Program-made: the position numbers and the translations under genes | Notes under the pieces: model-generated | Seen by the model: only the letters and a program-made list of their open reading frames with translations | Told to the model about the DNA's origin: nothing | Database searches by the model: none | Part shown: one piece after another, positions 34,867 to 43,233 of the stretch | Position numbering within the stretch: position 1 is the first letter of the stretch | How the letters are laid out: each line of letters begins with the position of its first letter | NCBI RefSeq assembly: GCF_002008165.1 | Contig: NZ_MRDM01000017.1 | Coordinates: forward strand, 749-64,748 | Direction of reading: 5' to 3' | DNA: 64,000 nt | From: Rhizobium laguerreae | GTDB taxonomy: Bacteria > Pseudomonadota > Alphaproteobacteria > Rhizobiales > Rhizobiaceae

Positions 34867-35445
34867 TTGCGACAGATGGCCGCCGATCAGAGCCGCGAAC
34901 GGATCTCGATCGGCGATATATTCGACACGATGGGTGACAGGGCGATCAGCGCGTTGATGCTGATCTTCGCGTTGCCGAACGCCTTTCCCACTCCGCCAGG
35001 CACCTCGGCCGTGCTCGGGGCGCCCTTGGTCTTCCTGGCAGCGCAGCTGACCTTCGGGCTGAAACCCTGGCTACCGAAGGTGATTGCCAACCGTTCGATG
35101 CGGCGGGAGGATTTCGAGACCATTGTCGGCCGCATCCACCGCTGGCTCGCCTGGGCCGAGCGCATGTTGAAGCCGAGGCTTGCGATCTTCGCCGAACCGC
35201 CGGCGGAATATCTTGCCGGGGCGGCATGCCTGCTGCTGTCGATCGTGCTGCTGCTGCCGGTCCCGCTCGGCAATATCCTGCCGGCGGTCACGATCTCGGT
35301 CTTCGCGTTCGGGATCTTGGGCCGCGACGGGCTCTTCGCGCTCATCGGCTTCGTGATGACGGCCGTGTCGCTCGTCGTTGCCGGCGGGGTGATTTACGGT
35401 CTCGTGAAGGCGGGGATCTATCTCGTCGTGCAATGGTTTGCCTGA
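34867..35445 (+). CDS. exoD: ExoD family membrane protein (exopolysaccharide synthesis)
   Basis: The 192-residue frame matches ExoD: ISIGDIFDTMGDRAISALMLIFALPN, then TPPGTSAVLGAPLVFLAAQL, and several hydrophobic helices toward the C terminus. ExoD affects exopolysaccharide production and alkaline tolerance in Sinorhizobium. The start is uncertain. TTG 34867 and ATG 34876 both lack a ribosome site, while the open frame reaches back to the stop at 34720-34722 with protein-like sequence (TIRRARPKGRRLSSILRQ) but no ATG, GTG or other TTG. The real gene may start at a rare codon, or a frameshift may have cut off its 5' end. Confidence 0.8.
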   Translation: MRQMAADQSRERISIGDIFDTMGDRAISALMLIFALPNAFPTPPGTSAVLGAPLVFLAAQLTFGLKPWLPKVIANRSMRREDFETIVGRIHRWLAWAERMLKPRLAIFAEPPAEYLAGAACLLLSIVLLLPVPLGNILPAVTISVFAFGILGRDGLFALIGFVMTAVSLVVAGGVIYGLVKAGIYLVVQWFA

Positions 35446-35609
35446 GTGGGTTTGCCCAAGCGGGATTTGCTTGCGTGACGGCGGTTATTTGGCGGGGCTC
35501 CTTGCAACAGGCTCGACATTTGCCGGAATTTTGTTTTGATCTGGCGCGATACAGACTCAAATCATGTTCGGCGGCGGCACGCCGGCTCATTTTGCGCGGT
35601 AGGCATTAG

Positions 35610-36563
35610 ATGGTAAAAAGATCCGAGACCCCTGCACGGCTCGACGACGCGGCGCGTGCCGGCTGGCTCTATTACGTCGCCGGGCGTACGCAGGATGAAA
35701 TCGCCGCTGCGATGGGCATCTCGCGGCAATCGGCGCAGCGGCTGGTGTCGTTGGCGGTCGCCGAGCGCCTGATCAAGGTGCGGCTCGATCATCCGATCGC
35801 CGCCTGCCTGGAGCTCGGCAGTCAGCTGCGTCGGAAATTCGGGCTGAAACATGTGGAGGTGGTGCCGAGCGATCCCACGTCGTCGTCGACGACGGTCGGT
35901 ATCGCCGAGGCGGCCGCGGCCGAGATCGAGCGATGGCTGAAACGGGCCGAGCCGATCGTGCTTGCCATCGGGACCGGCCGCACGCTGAAGGCTGCCGTCG
36001 ACCAGCTGCCGGCGATCGAATGTCCCAATCACCGCATCGTTTCGCTGACCGGCAATATCGCCCCGGACGGATCGGCCGCCTATTACAACGTCATTTTCAG
36101 CATGGCCGACGCCGTGAAGGCGCGGCACTATCCGATGCCGTTGCCGGTGCTCGTCACCTCGGCCGAGGAACGGGAGCTGCTGCATGGCCAACAGCTGGTG
36201 CGCTCGACGCTGAATATGAGCGCGCAAGCCGATGTCACCTTCGTCGGCATCGGCGAGCTCGGCATCGATGGGCCGCTCTGCGTCGACGGTTTTCTGGAGA
36301 AGGACGAGATGATGGAGCTGATGCGCGGGGGTGCCGTCGGCGAGATCTGCGGCTGGATCTTCGATGTCGACGGCAGGTTGATCGACAACCCGATCAACGA
36401 GCGCGTCGCGTCGGCGCCGATCCCGTCCCGCGACGCATCGATGGTCATTGGGCTGGCCAAGGGCAAGCGCAAATTCAAAGCGATCAGGGCTGCCGTTGTC
36501 GGCCATCAAATTAATGCTTTGATCACCGATGAAGAGACGGCTGAGTTTTTGCTCAGGAATTGA
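35610..36563 (+). CDS. SorC/DeoR-type sugar-binding transcriptional regulator
   Basis: This 317-residue regulator has an N-terminal helix-turn-helix at about 15-55 (GRTQDEIAAAMGISRQSAQR) and a SorC-type sugar-phosphate-isomerase-like effector domain (IVLAIGTGRTLKAAVDQLPA, GDISGEICGWIFD region). It lies just upstream of a polyol importer operon on the same strand, so it is the probable controller of smoEFGK and mtlK, as in other rhizobia. Its final codons are part of the TTTTTGCTCA palindrome at 36546-36570. The 164 bases before it show no clear promoter. Confidence 0.9.
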   Translation: MVKRSETPARLDDAARAGWLYYVAGRTQDEIAAAMGISRQSAQRLVSLAVAERLIKVRLDHPIAACLELGSQLRRKFGLKHVEVVPSDPTSSSTTVGIAEAAAAEIERWLKRAEPIVLAIGTGRTLKAAVDQLPAIECPNHRIVSLTGNIAPDGSAAYYNVIFSMADAVKARHYPMPLPVLVTSAEERELLHGQQLVRSTLNMSAQADVTFVGIGELGIDGPLCVDGFLEKDEMMELMRGGAVGEICGWIFDVDGRLIDNPINERVASAPIPSRDASMVIGLAKGKRKFKAIRAAVVGHQINALITDEETAEFLLRN

Positions 36564-36570
36564 GCAAAAA
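36546..36570. promoter_or_regulatory. Perfect palindrome at the end of the SorC-type gene
   Basis: TTTTTGCTCA (36546-36555) and TGAGCAAAAA (36561-36570) are perfect arms around GGAAT. The right arm contains the TGA stop of the regulator gene. It could work as a bidirectional terminator or as an operator. A related half-site TTGAGTAATT covers the -10 of the smoE promoter at 36651-36660. Confidence 0.6.
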
Positions 36571-36630
36571 ATATTCTAATAAAATCAAATGGATGACTGT
36601 CGCCTTCGGCATCGCAGCAACGATTGTCGA

Positions 36631-36659
36631 TTGACATTCTTTGTTGTTTGTTGAGTAAT
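36631..36659 (+). promoter_or_regulatory. Promoter of the polyol importer operon
   Basis: A consensus -35 box TTGACA (36631-36636) is followed after 17 bases by AGTAAT (36654-36659), matching 4 of 6 positions of the -10 box. The smoE start is 51 bases further on. The -10 overlaps TTGAGTAATT, which resembles the half-site of the palindrome at 36546-36570. Confidence 0.65.
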
Positions 36660-36709
36660 TGCCCATGAGCGAAGCGAATGCTCACACCCCATCTTCTGGG
36701 AGGAAGATT

Positions 36710-38020
36710 ATGACATTGAGAACTTTTCTGCTGGGCGCCTGCTCAGCAATGGCGTTTGCCGGTATGGCTTCGGCCGAAACGTTGACGATTGCGACCGTGA
36801 ATAACGGCGACATGATCCGGATGCAGAAGCTGACGGATGATTTCAAGGCGAAGAATCCCGGTATCGACCTTGAATGGGTAACCCTGGAAGAGAACGTACT
36901 GCGCCAGAAGGTCACGACCGACATCGCGACCAAAGGTGGCCAGTACGACGTCTTGACGATCGGCACTTATGAAGTTCCGATCTGGGCAAAGCAGGGCTGG
37001 CTGGTGCCGCTCGACAATCTCGGCGCCAATTACGACGTCGACGACCTGCTGCCGGCGATCCGCAGCGGCCTGACCATGGACGGCAAGCTTTATGCGGCGC
37101 CGTTTTACGGCGAAAGCTCGATGGTCATGTACCGCAAGGACCTGTTCGACGCTGCCGGCCTGAAGATGCCGGACGCCCCGACCTGGGACTTCATTGCCGA
37201 CGCTGCCCGCAAGATCACCGACAAGGACAAGGAAGTCTACGGCATCTGCCTGCGCGGCAAGGCCGGCTGGGGCGAGAACATGGCATTCCTGACGGCGATG
37301 TCCAACTCCTTCGGCGCCCGCTGGTTCGACGAAAGCTGGAAGCCGCAGTTCGACCAGCCGGAATGGAAGGACACGCTCGACTTCTACGTCAAGCTGATGA
37401 AGGATGCCGGCCCTCCGGGCGCTTCCTCCAACGGCTTCAACGAGAACCTGGCGCTCTTCCAGACCGGCAAGTGCGGCATGTGGATCGATGCCACCGTTGC
37501 CGCATCCTTCGTCAGCAACCCGAAGGAATCGACCGTCGCCGACAAGGTCGGCTTTGCGCTCGCTCCCGACAAGGGTCTCGGCAAACGCGGCAACTGGCTG
37601 TGGGCCTGGAGCCTTGCCATCCCGGCAGGTTCGCAGAAGGCCGAAGCCGCCGAGAAGTTCGTCGCGTGGGCCACGAGCAAGGATTACACCAACCTCGTCG
37701 CCGAGAAGGACGGCTGGCTGAACGCACCTCCGGGCACCCGCGCCTCGCTCTATGCGAATGCGGAATACCAGAAGGCGGCTCCCTTCGCCAAGACGACGAT
37801 CGACTCGATTAACTCGGCCGATCCAAGCAAGCCGACCGTCAAGCCGGTCCCCTATGTCGGCGTCCAGTTCGTGGCGATCCCGGAATTCCAGGGTATCGGC
37901 ACGGCGATCGGTCAGCAGTTCTCGGCAGCCCTTGCCGGCCAGCTTTCGGTCGATCAGGCGTTGCAGAGCGCACAGCAGCTGGCCACCCGCGAAATGACCA
38001 AGGCCGGCTACATTAAATAA
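36710..38020 (+). CDS. smoE: Polyol ABC transporter substrate-binding protein (SmoE type)
   Basis: This 436-residue periplasmic protein has a signal peptide (LRTFLLGACSAMAFAGMASA, cleavage before ETLTIATVN) and the family 1 solute-binding fold, with YDVLTIGTYEVPIWAKQGWL and a binding-site region APFYGESSMVMYRKDLFDAA. SmoE-type proteins bind sorbitol and mannitol in rhizobia. I chose ATG 36710 because GGGAGGAAG lies directly upstream. A mannitol dehydrogenase gene at the end of the operon supports a polyol substrate. A terminator-like hairpin after its stop should raise its level above the membrane components. Confidence 0.88.
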   Translation: MTLRTFLLGACSAMAFAGMASAETLTIATVNNGDMIRMQKLTDDFKAKNPGIDLEWVTLEENVLRQKVTTDIATKGGQYDVLTIGTYEVPIWAKQGWLVPLDNLGANYDVDDLLPAIRSGLTMDGKLYAAPFYGESSMVMYRKDLFDAAGLKMPDAPTWDFIADAARKITDKDKEVYGICLRGKAGWGENMAFLTAMSNSFGARWFDESWKPQFDQPEWKDTLDFYVKLMKDAGPPGASSNGFNENLALFQTGKCGMWIDATVAASFVSNPKESTVADKVGFALAPDKGLGKRGNWLWAWSLAIPAGSQKAEAAEKFVAWATSKDYTNLVAEKDGWLNAPPGTRASLYANAEYQKAAPFAKTTIDSINSADPSKPTVKPVPYVGVQFVAIPEFQGIGTAIGQQFSAALAGQLSVDQALQSAQQLATREMTKAGYIK

Positions 38021-38064
38021 AACCTCCTGAGCAAGAGGCGGATCCTTGACAATCCGCCCCTCTG

Positions 38065-38106
38065 GGCCGCCGATTGCCCGAACTGCATCGGCGGCCGCTT
38101 TTTTCC
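38065..38106 (+). terminator. Terminator-like hairpin between binding-protein and permease genes
   Basis: GGCCGCCGAT (38065-38074) pairs perfectly with ATCGGCGGCC (38087-38096) around a 12-base loop and is followed by GCTTTTTTCC. A weaker stem (AGAGGCGGAT with ATCCGCCCCTCT) precedes it at about 38034-38062. It should end most transcripts after smoE while letting some reach smoFGK. Confidence 0.75.
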
Positions 38107-38159
38107 AGACAAAGCTGCCTTGCGGCCGCTCCCCGCTTCAGTCCAGATCGGTGATTGCC

Positions 38160-39032
38160 ATGGCAACCTTACATACCCGCTCCTCCGCGCGCCTGATGAT
38201 TGCGCCCTCCGTGCTGCTGCTCTTTGCGTGGATGATTGTCCCGCTGGCGATGACGATCTATTTCTCGCTGCTGAACTACAATCTGCTCAGCCCCGGCATG
38301 GAAAGCTTCGTCGGTTTTCTGAATTATCAGTACTTCCTGACGGATCCGGCCTTCTTCGCCGCGCTGATCAACACGCTGCTGCTTGTCGCCGGCGTGTTGT
38401 TGATCACCGTCATCGGCGGCATCGCCTTTGCGCTGCTGCTCGACCAGCCGATGTACGGCCAGGGCATCGTGCGCATCCTGGTGATTGCGCCGTTCTTCGT
38501 CATGCCGACGGTGGCAGCACTCGTCTGGAAGAACATGTTCATGAACCCGGTCAACGGGTTGTTTGCCCATCTTGCCAAGGCGCTCGGCCTGCAGCCGATC
38601 GACTGGCTGGCCAATGCGCCGCTGTTTTCCGTCATTCTGATCGTCGCCTGGCAGTGGCTGCCGTTTGCCACCCTCATCATGCTGACGGCGCTGCAGTCGC
38701 TCGACGAGGAGCAGAAGGAAGCCTCCGAGATGGACGGCGCCGGGCCGATCTCGAAATTCATCTACATCATACTGCCGCACATGGCCCGTGCCATCACCGT
38801 GGTGATCCTGATCCAGACGATCTTCCTGCTTTCGGTCTTTGCCGAAATCCTCGTCACCACCAATGGCGGGCCGGGCACCGACAGCACCAACCTCACCTAC
38901 CTCGTTTATGCCCAGGCGCTGCTGCAGTTCGATATCGGCGGCGCATCGGCCGGTGGGATCGTGGCTGTTATCCTCGCCAATATCGTCGCGATCTTCCTCG
39001 TGCGCCTCGTCGGCAAGAATCTGGAGGCTTGA
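38160..39032 (+). CDS. smoF: Polyol ABC transporter permease (SmoF type)
   Basis: This 290-residue permease has six hydrophobic segments, starting LMIAPSVLLLFAWMIVPLAM, and the EAA loop EEQKEASEMDGAGPISKFIY, which contacts the ATPase. I chose ATG 38160, directly before the first conserved residues (MATLHTRSSARLMI); upstream in-frame sequence covers the terminator hairpin and is not coding. The ribosome site is weak (CGGTGA), consistent with lower expression than smoE. It pairs with the permease encoded next. Confidence 0.9.
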   Translation: MATLHTRSSARLMIAPSVLLLFAWMIVPLAMTIYFSLLNYNLLSPGMESFVGFLNYQYFLTDPAFFAALINTLLLVAGVLLITVIGGIAFALLLDQPMYGQGIVRILVIAPFFVMPTVAALVWKNMFMNPVNGLFAHLAKALGLQPIDWLANAPLFSVILIVAWQWLPFATLIMLTALQSLDEEQKEASEMDGAGPISKFIYIILPHMARAITVVILIQTIFLLSVFAEILVTTNGGPGTDSTNLTYLVYAQALLQFDIGGASAGGIVAVILANIVAIFLVRLVGKNLEA

Positions 39033-39033
39033 G

Positions 39034-39864
39034 ATGGCCAGAAAAGTCACAACCAAGCGCAAGCTCATCGTCACCGCGATCGCCTGGACGCTCGGTATCC
39101 TGATCTTCTTCCCGATTCTCTGGACGTTTCTCACCAGCTTCAAGTCGGAAGCCGACGCCATCGCCTCGCCGCCGCAGTTCCTGTTCTTCCACTGGACGAC
39201 GGAGAACTACGCGGAGGTGCAGAGCCGGTCAAACTATCTCGGCCACTTCATGAACTCGGTAATCATCTCCTTCGGCTCGACGCTGATCGGCCTGATCATC
39301 GCCATTCCTGCCGCCTGGGCGATGGCGTTTTCGCCGACCAAGCGGACCAAGGACGTGCTGATGTGGATGCTGTCGACCAAGATGATGCCGCCGGTCGGCG
39401 CATTGATCCCGATCTATCTGATGTTCCGCAATTTCGGCCTGCTCGACACGCGCACCGGCCTGGTGATCGTGCTGACGCTGATCAACCTGCCGATCATCGT
39501 CTGGATGCTCTACACCTACTTCAAGGAAATCCCCGGCGAGATCCTCGAAGCTGCCCGCATGGACGGGGCGTCGCTTGCCAAGGAAATCATCTATGTGCTG
39601 ACGCCGATGGCGGTGCCCGGCATTGCCTCGACGCTGCTCTTGAACATCATCCTTGCCTGGAACGAGGCGTTCTGGACGCTCAACCTCACCGCCTCGAAGG
39701 CAGCACCACTGACGGCCTTCATCGCCTCCTATTCCAGCCCCGAGGGCCTGTTCTACGCCAAGCTCTCGGCGGCATCGACGATGGCGATCGCGCCGATCCT
39801 GATCCTTGGCTGGTTCAGCCAGAAACAACTCGTCCGCGGCCTGACCTTCGGCGCTGTGAAATAA
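39034..39864 (+). CDS. smoG: Polyol ABC transporter permease (SmoG type)
   Basis: This 276-residue permease is MalG-like: a first helix near residues 12-33 (IVTAIAWTLGILIFFPILWT), five more membrane segments and the EAA motif GEILEAARMDGASLAKEIIY, ending KQLVRGLTFGAVK. Its ATG is one base after the smoF stop, with GGAGG inside the end of smoF as the ribosome site, so the permeases are coupled. Confidence 0.92.
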   Translation: MARKVTTKRKLIVTAIAWTLGILIFFPILWTFLTSFKSEADAIASPPQFLFFHWTTENYAEVQSRSNYLGHFMNSVIISFGSTLIGLIIAIPAAWAMAFSPTKRTKDVLMWMLSTKMMPPVGALIPIYLMFRNFGLLDTRTGLVIVLTLINLPIIVWMLYTYFKEIPGEILEAARMDGASLAKEIIYVLTPMAVPGIASTLLLNIILAWNEAFWTLNLTASKAAPLTAFIASYSSPEGLFYAKLSAASTMAIAPILILGWFSQKQLVRGLTFGAVK

Positions 39865-39882
39865 CATAAAAGGGAGAGAAAC

Positions 39883-40881
39883 ATGGGCAGCATTACCCTT
39901 CAGAAGGTTTCCAAGGTCTTCGGCGAAGCCAAGGTCATCCCTTCGATCGATCTCGACATCAAGGACGGCGAGTTCGTCGTCTTCGTCGGCCCGTCGGGCT
40001 GCGGCAAGTCCACGCTGCTCCGGCTGATCGCCGGGCTCGAGGATGTCTCCGGCGGCAAGATCGTCATCGACGGCAGGGACGCCACCGAAAAGGCGCCGTC
40101 CGAGCGCGGCCTTGCCATGGTGTTCCAGTCCTATGCGCTTTATCCGCATATGAGCGTGCGCAACAACATCGCCTTCCCGCTGAAGATGGCGGGCATCGAC
40201 AAGGCGGAGATCGACCGCAAGGTGAGCGATGCCGCCCGGGTGCTGAACCTTACCGACTATCTCGAGCGCAAGCCGCGCCAGCTGTCCGGGGGCCAGCGCC
40301 AGCGCGTGGCGATCGGCCGCGCCATCGTGCGCCAGCCTTCGGCCTTCCTGTTCGACGAACCGCTGTCGAACCTCGATGCCGCTCTCCGCGTCAACATGCG
40401 CCTCGAAATCAGCGAGTTGCATCAGCAGCTGAAGACGACGATGGTCTACGTCACCCACGATCAGGTCGAGGCGATGACCATGGCCGACAAGATCGTCGTC
40501 CTGAACCGGGGCAATATCGAGCAGGTCGGATCGCCGCTCGAACTCTACAGCCGTCCCCGCAACCTCTTCGTCGCCGGCTTCATCGGATCGCCGAAGATGA
40601 ACTTCATCACCGGCCAAAACGCCGCCGCGCTCAACGCTCATACCATCGGCGTCCGGCCAGAACATGTGCTGCTGTCGATGGAGAGCGGCGACTGGAAGGG
40701 CAGGGTCGTGGTCGCCGAACATCTCGGTTCCGACACCTTCCTGCATATCGATGCTGATGGCATCGGCATGCTGACGGCGCGCGGAAGCGGCGATTTCGCC
40801 GCCAAAGCGGGCGATACGGTCTTCCTGACGCCGGACCGTTCGCGTATTCACAAATTCAACGAGGGCGGCCTTGCCATCTGA
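39883..40881 (+). CDS. smoK: Polyol ABC transporter ATP-binding protein (SmoK type)
   Basis: This 332-residue ATPase has Walker A GPSGCGKST, signature QLSGGQRQR, Walker B AFLFDEP and switch histidine YVTHDQVEA, with a short C-terminal TOBE domain (IGVRPEHVLLSMES). It is 30-40 residues shorter than the other MalK-type ATPases here, the usual length for SmoK. It follows smoG by 18 bases with the ribosome site AAGGGAGAG. It precedes the mannitol dehydrogenase gene by 84 bases. Confidence 0.92.
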   Translation: MGSITLQKVSKVFGEAKVIPSIDLDIKDGEFVVFVGPSGCGKSTLLRLIAGLEDVSGGKIVIDGRDATEKAPSERGLAMVFQSYALYPHMSVRNNIAFPLKMAGIDKAEIDRKVSDAARVLNLTDYLERKPRQLSGGQRQRVAIGRAIVRQPSAFLFDEPLSNLDAALRVNMRLEISELHQQLKTTMVYVTHDQVEAMTMADKIVVLNRGNIEQVGSPLELYSRPRNLFVAGFIGSPKMNFITGQNAAALNAHTIGVRPEHVLLSMESGDWKGRVVVAEHLGSDTFLHIDADGIGMLTARGSGDFAAKAGDTVFLTPDRSRIHKFNEGGLAI

Positions 40882-40965
40882 GGCAGGCGGCCGGGCTGGG
40901 GGCAGGCATGCGAGCCGGACGATATCGCCCGGCCGTCTCGGCAAGACCTTCAAGAGGACTGAAAC

Positions 40966-42447
40966 ATGACGTGCAAACTATCGCTGGCAACGCTTTCGGA
41001 TGTGGCGCGCACTGCTGCCATCCCTGGATATGACAGGGCGTCGCTGAAAGCCGGCATCGTGCACTTCGGCGTCGGCAATTTCCACCGTGCCCATCAGGCG
41101 ATCTATCTCGACGATCTCTTCAACGCCGGCACGGATCACGACTGGGCGATCGTCGGCGCCGGCGTGCTGCCGTCGGATGCCGCGATGCGCGAAAAGCTTG
41201 CGGCGCAGGATTTCCTGACGACGGTGGTCGAACAGGACAACAACAAGACGGCGGCGCGCGTCACCGCACCGATGATCGACATCCTGCCGGTCGGCGATGC
41301 CGTTGCGATCATCGCCAAGCTTGCCGATCCCGAGATCCGCATCGTTTCGATGACGATCACCGAGGGCGGTTATTTCATTGATGCATCAGGCACGTTCAAT
41401 CCTGCCCATCCGGCGATCGCCGCAGACGGAGAAAACCCCAAGGCGCCGAAGACGGTGTTCGGCCTGATCGTTGCCGGCTTGAAGGCGCGCAAGGACAAGG
41501 GCATCGGCCCCTTCACCGTCATGTCCTGCGACAATATTCCCCATAATGGCATCGTCACCGCCAATGCCGTCGTCGGCACGGCGGCACTTTCGGACCCCGC
41601 CTTTGCCGACTGGATCCGGGTGAATGTCGCCTTCCCGAACGCCATGGTCGACCGCATCACGCCGGCGACCAGCCAGCGCGAGATCGATTTCCTCAGGGAC
41701 AATTTCCAGATCGAGGACAGTTGGCCGGTCTATTGCGAGGAATTCAAGCAATGGGTGCTTGAGGATAAGTTCACCGCCGGCCGGCCGGCGCTGGAAAAGG
41801 TCGGCGTCACCTTCGTTGCCGATGTCACGCCTTACGAGCATATGAAGATCCGCATCCTCAACGGCGGACATGCCGCGATCGCCTATCCGGCGGCGTTGAT
41901 GGACATTCATTACGTTCATGATTCCATGGAAGACCCGTTGATCCGCGCCTTCCTCGCCAAACTCGAGAAAGACGAAATCATCCCGATCGTGCCGCCGGTG
42001 CCGAACACGTCGCTGGCGGATTATTTTGCGCTGATCGAACATCGCCTGCTCAATCCGAAGATTGCCGACACCATTCCGCGGCTGGCGCAGGACGGCTCGA
42101 ACCGCCAACCGAAATTCATCCTGCCGTCGACGCTCGACAATCTGCGTCAGGGCAGAGACGTGGTCGGTCTGGCGCTGGTTTCAGCACTCTGGTGCCGTTA
42201 TTTCGCCGGCACGACCGACAGCGGCAAGGATATCGTCTTCAACGACGCGAGCGCAGAGCGCCTGCATGCGGCAGCGCTGAAAGCCAAGGACGATCCGTCG
42301 GCCTTCCTCGTCTTCGACGACATTTTCGGCGACGTGGCAAAATCCGAACTTTTCCGCAAGCGTTTCGCCCATGCTCTCAAAACCCTGTGGGAAAAGGGCA
42401 CGCGAGAGACGCTGCAGCTCTATCTCGACGGCAAGCTCGCAGTGTAA
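40966..42447 (+). CDS. mtlK: Mannitol dehydrogenase family protein (MtlK)
   Basis: This 493-residue polyol-specific long-chain dehydrogenase has the N-terminal nucleotide-binding domain (HFGVGNFHRAHQAIYLDDL, near residue 25-43) and the family active-site lysine region VTPYEHMKIRILNGGHAAIAY near 280-300. It oxidises mannitol to fructose, or D-arabitol to D-xylulose, with NAD. In other rhizobia smoS lies between smoK and mtlK; here no smoS is present. A hairpin (GGATGGCGG with CCGCCATTCATCC, 42453-42487) follows the stop but has no U-run. Confidence 0.92.
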   Translation: MTCKLSLATLSDVARTAAIPGYDRASLKAGIVHFGVGNFHRAHQAIYLDDLFNAGTDHDWAIVGAGVLPSDAAMREKLAAQDFLTTVVEQDNNKTAARVTAPMIDILPVGDAVAIIAKLADPEIRIVSMTITEGGYFIDASGTFNPAHPAIAADGENPKAPKTVFGLIVAGLKARKDKGIGPFTVMSCDNIPHNGIVTANAVVGTAALSDPAFADWIRVNVAFPNAMVDRITPATSQREIDFLRDNFQIEDSWPVYCEEFKQWVLEDKFTAGRPALEKVGVTFVADVTPYEHMKIRILNGGHAAIAYPAALMDIHYVHDSMEDPLIRAFLAKLEKDEIIPIVPPVPNTSLADYFALIEHRLLNPKIADTIPRLAQDGSNRQPKFILPSTLDNLRQGRDVVGLALVSALWCRYFAGTTDSGKDIVFNDASAERLHAAALKAKDDPSAFLVFDDIFGDVAKSELFRKRFAHALKTLWEKGTRETLQLYLDGKLAV

Positions 42448-42543
42448 GGAATCCGGATGGCGGTCTCTACTGCCGCCATTCATCCGGCCTTGCGAGTGGA
42501 GCGGGACGGTAAGCGTCCGAATTGAACTCAGGTTGGGTCTTGC

Positions 42544-43233
42544 ATGGCTGATGCTGAAACACGGCTGGTGATCTTCGATTGCGATGGCGTACTCGTCGAC
42601 AGCGAGCCGATCTCAATCAGCGTGCTCGTCGGGGCAATGAACGATCTCGGGGTCTCGATCACCGAGGACCAGGCCTATGAGCGTTTTCTCGGCCGCAGCC
42701 TGTCGACCCTCATCGATACGCTGGAAACCGAATTCAACGTCCATGCCGACGAGGAATTCCTCGAGCGTATCCGCATCGAACTCTACGCTCGTTTTCGCAC
42801 GGAACTGAAGCCGATCGACGGTATCGCCGCGGCGATCGACGGGCTGGGCGTTCGCTGCTGCGTTGCCTCCTCCAGCCAGATGGAGCGAATCCGGTTGTCG
42901 CTGTCGGTGACCGGGCTTCTCGACAGGCTGCCCGACATCTTCAGCGCAACGATGGTCAAGCGCGGCAAGCCGGCGCCCGATCTCTTCCTGCATGCGGCGC
43001 GTGAAATGCAAGTCGAGCCGGCTCATTGCCTTGTCGTCGAAGACAGCCCGGCCGGCATTGCCGCCGCCAAGGCGGCAGGCATGACGGTCTTTGCTTTCAC
43101 CGGTGGATCACACGCGAATTTCGCCGGATATCGTGCCGAACTCGACCGCCTTTCGCCGGAAGTGGTGTTTGACGCCATGCCGGATTTGATACACCTTGTC
43201 CGCGACCATAAGCTGGACGGGACCAAGACTTGA
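42544..43233 (+). CDS. HAD-IA family sugar-phosphate phosphatase
   Basis: This 229-residue protein has HAD motif I DCDGVLVDSEP (nucleophile Asp16 and Asp18), motif II CVASSSQMERI, motif III lysine in MVKRGKPAPDLF and motif IV VVEDSPAGIAAA, with a helical cap between. This is the DL-glycerol/sugar-phosphate phosphatase or beta-phosphoglucomutase-like branch. Encoded between mannitol dehydrogenase and an FGGY kinase, it may remove inhibitory polyol or ketose phosphates. The stop overlaps the kinase start by one base (TGATG), so the two are translationally coupled. Confidence 0.9.
   Translation: MADAETRLVIFDCDGVLVDSEPISISVLVGAMNDLGVSITEDQAYERFLGRSLSTLIDTLETEFNVHADEEFLERIRIELYARFRTELKPIDGIAAAIDGLGVRCCVASSSQMERIRLSLSVTGLLDRLPDIFSATMVKRGKPAPDLFLHAAREMQVEPAHCLVVEDSPAGIAAAKAAGMTVFAFTGGSHANFAGYRAELDRLSPEVVFDAMPDLIHLVRDHKLDGTKT

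Noticed and set aside
34472..34957. A 161-codon plus-strand frame between the ROK and exoD genes
   Set aside because: It runs into exoD in a different frame, has no ribosome site and looks random; kept only as context for the unclear exoD start.
39229..40953. A 574-codon minus-strand frame opposite smoG and smoK
   Set aside because: Antisense to two conserved transporter genes, with shadow-frame composition.
42453..42487. Hairpin after mtlK as a terminator
   Set aside because: The stem is convincing, but no U-run follows and the HAD-FGGY genes continue the operon, so it was not listed as a terminator.
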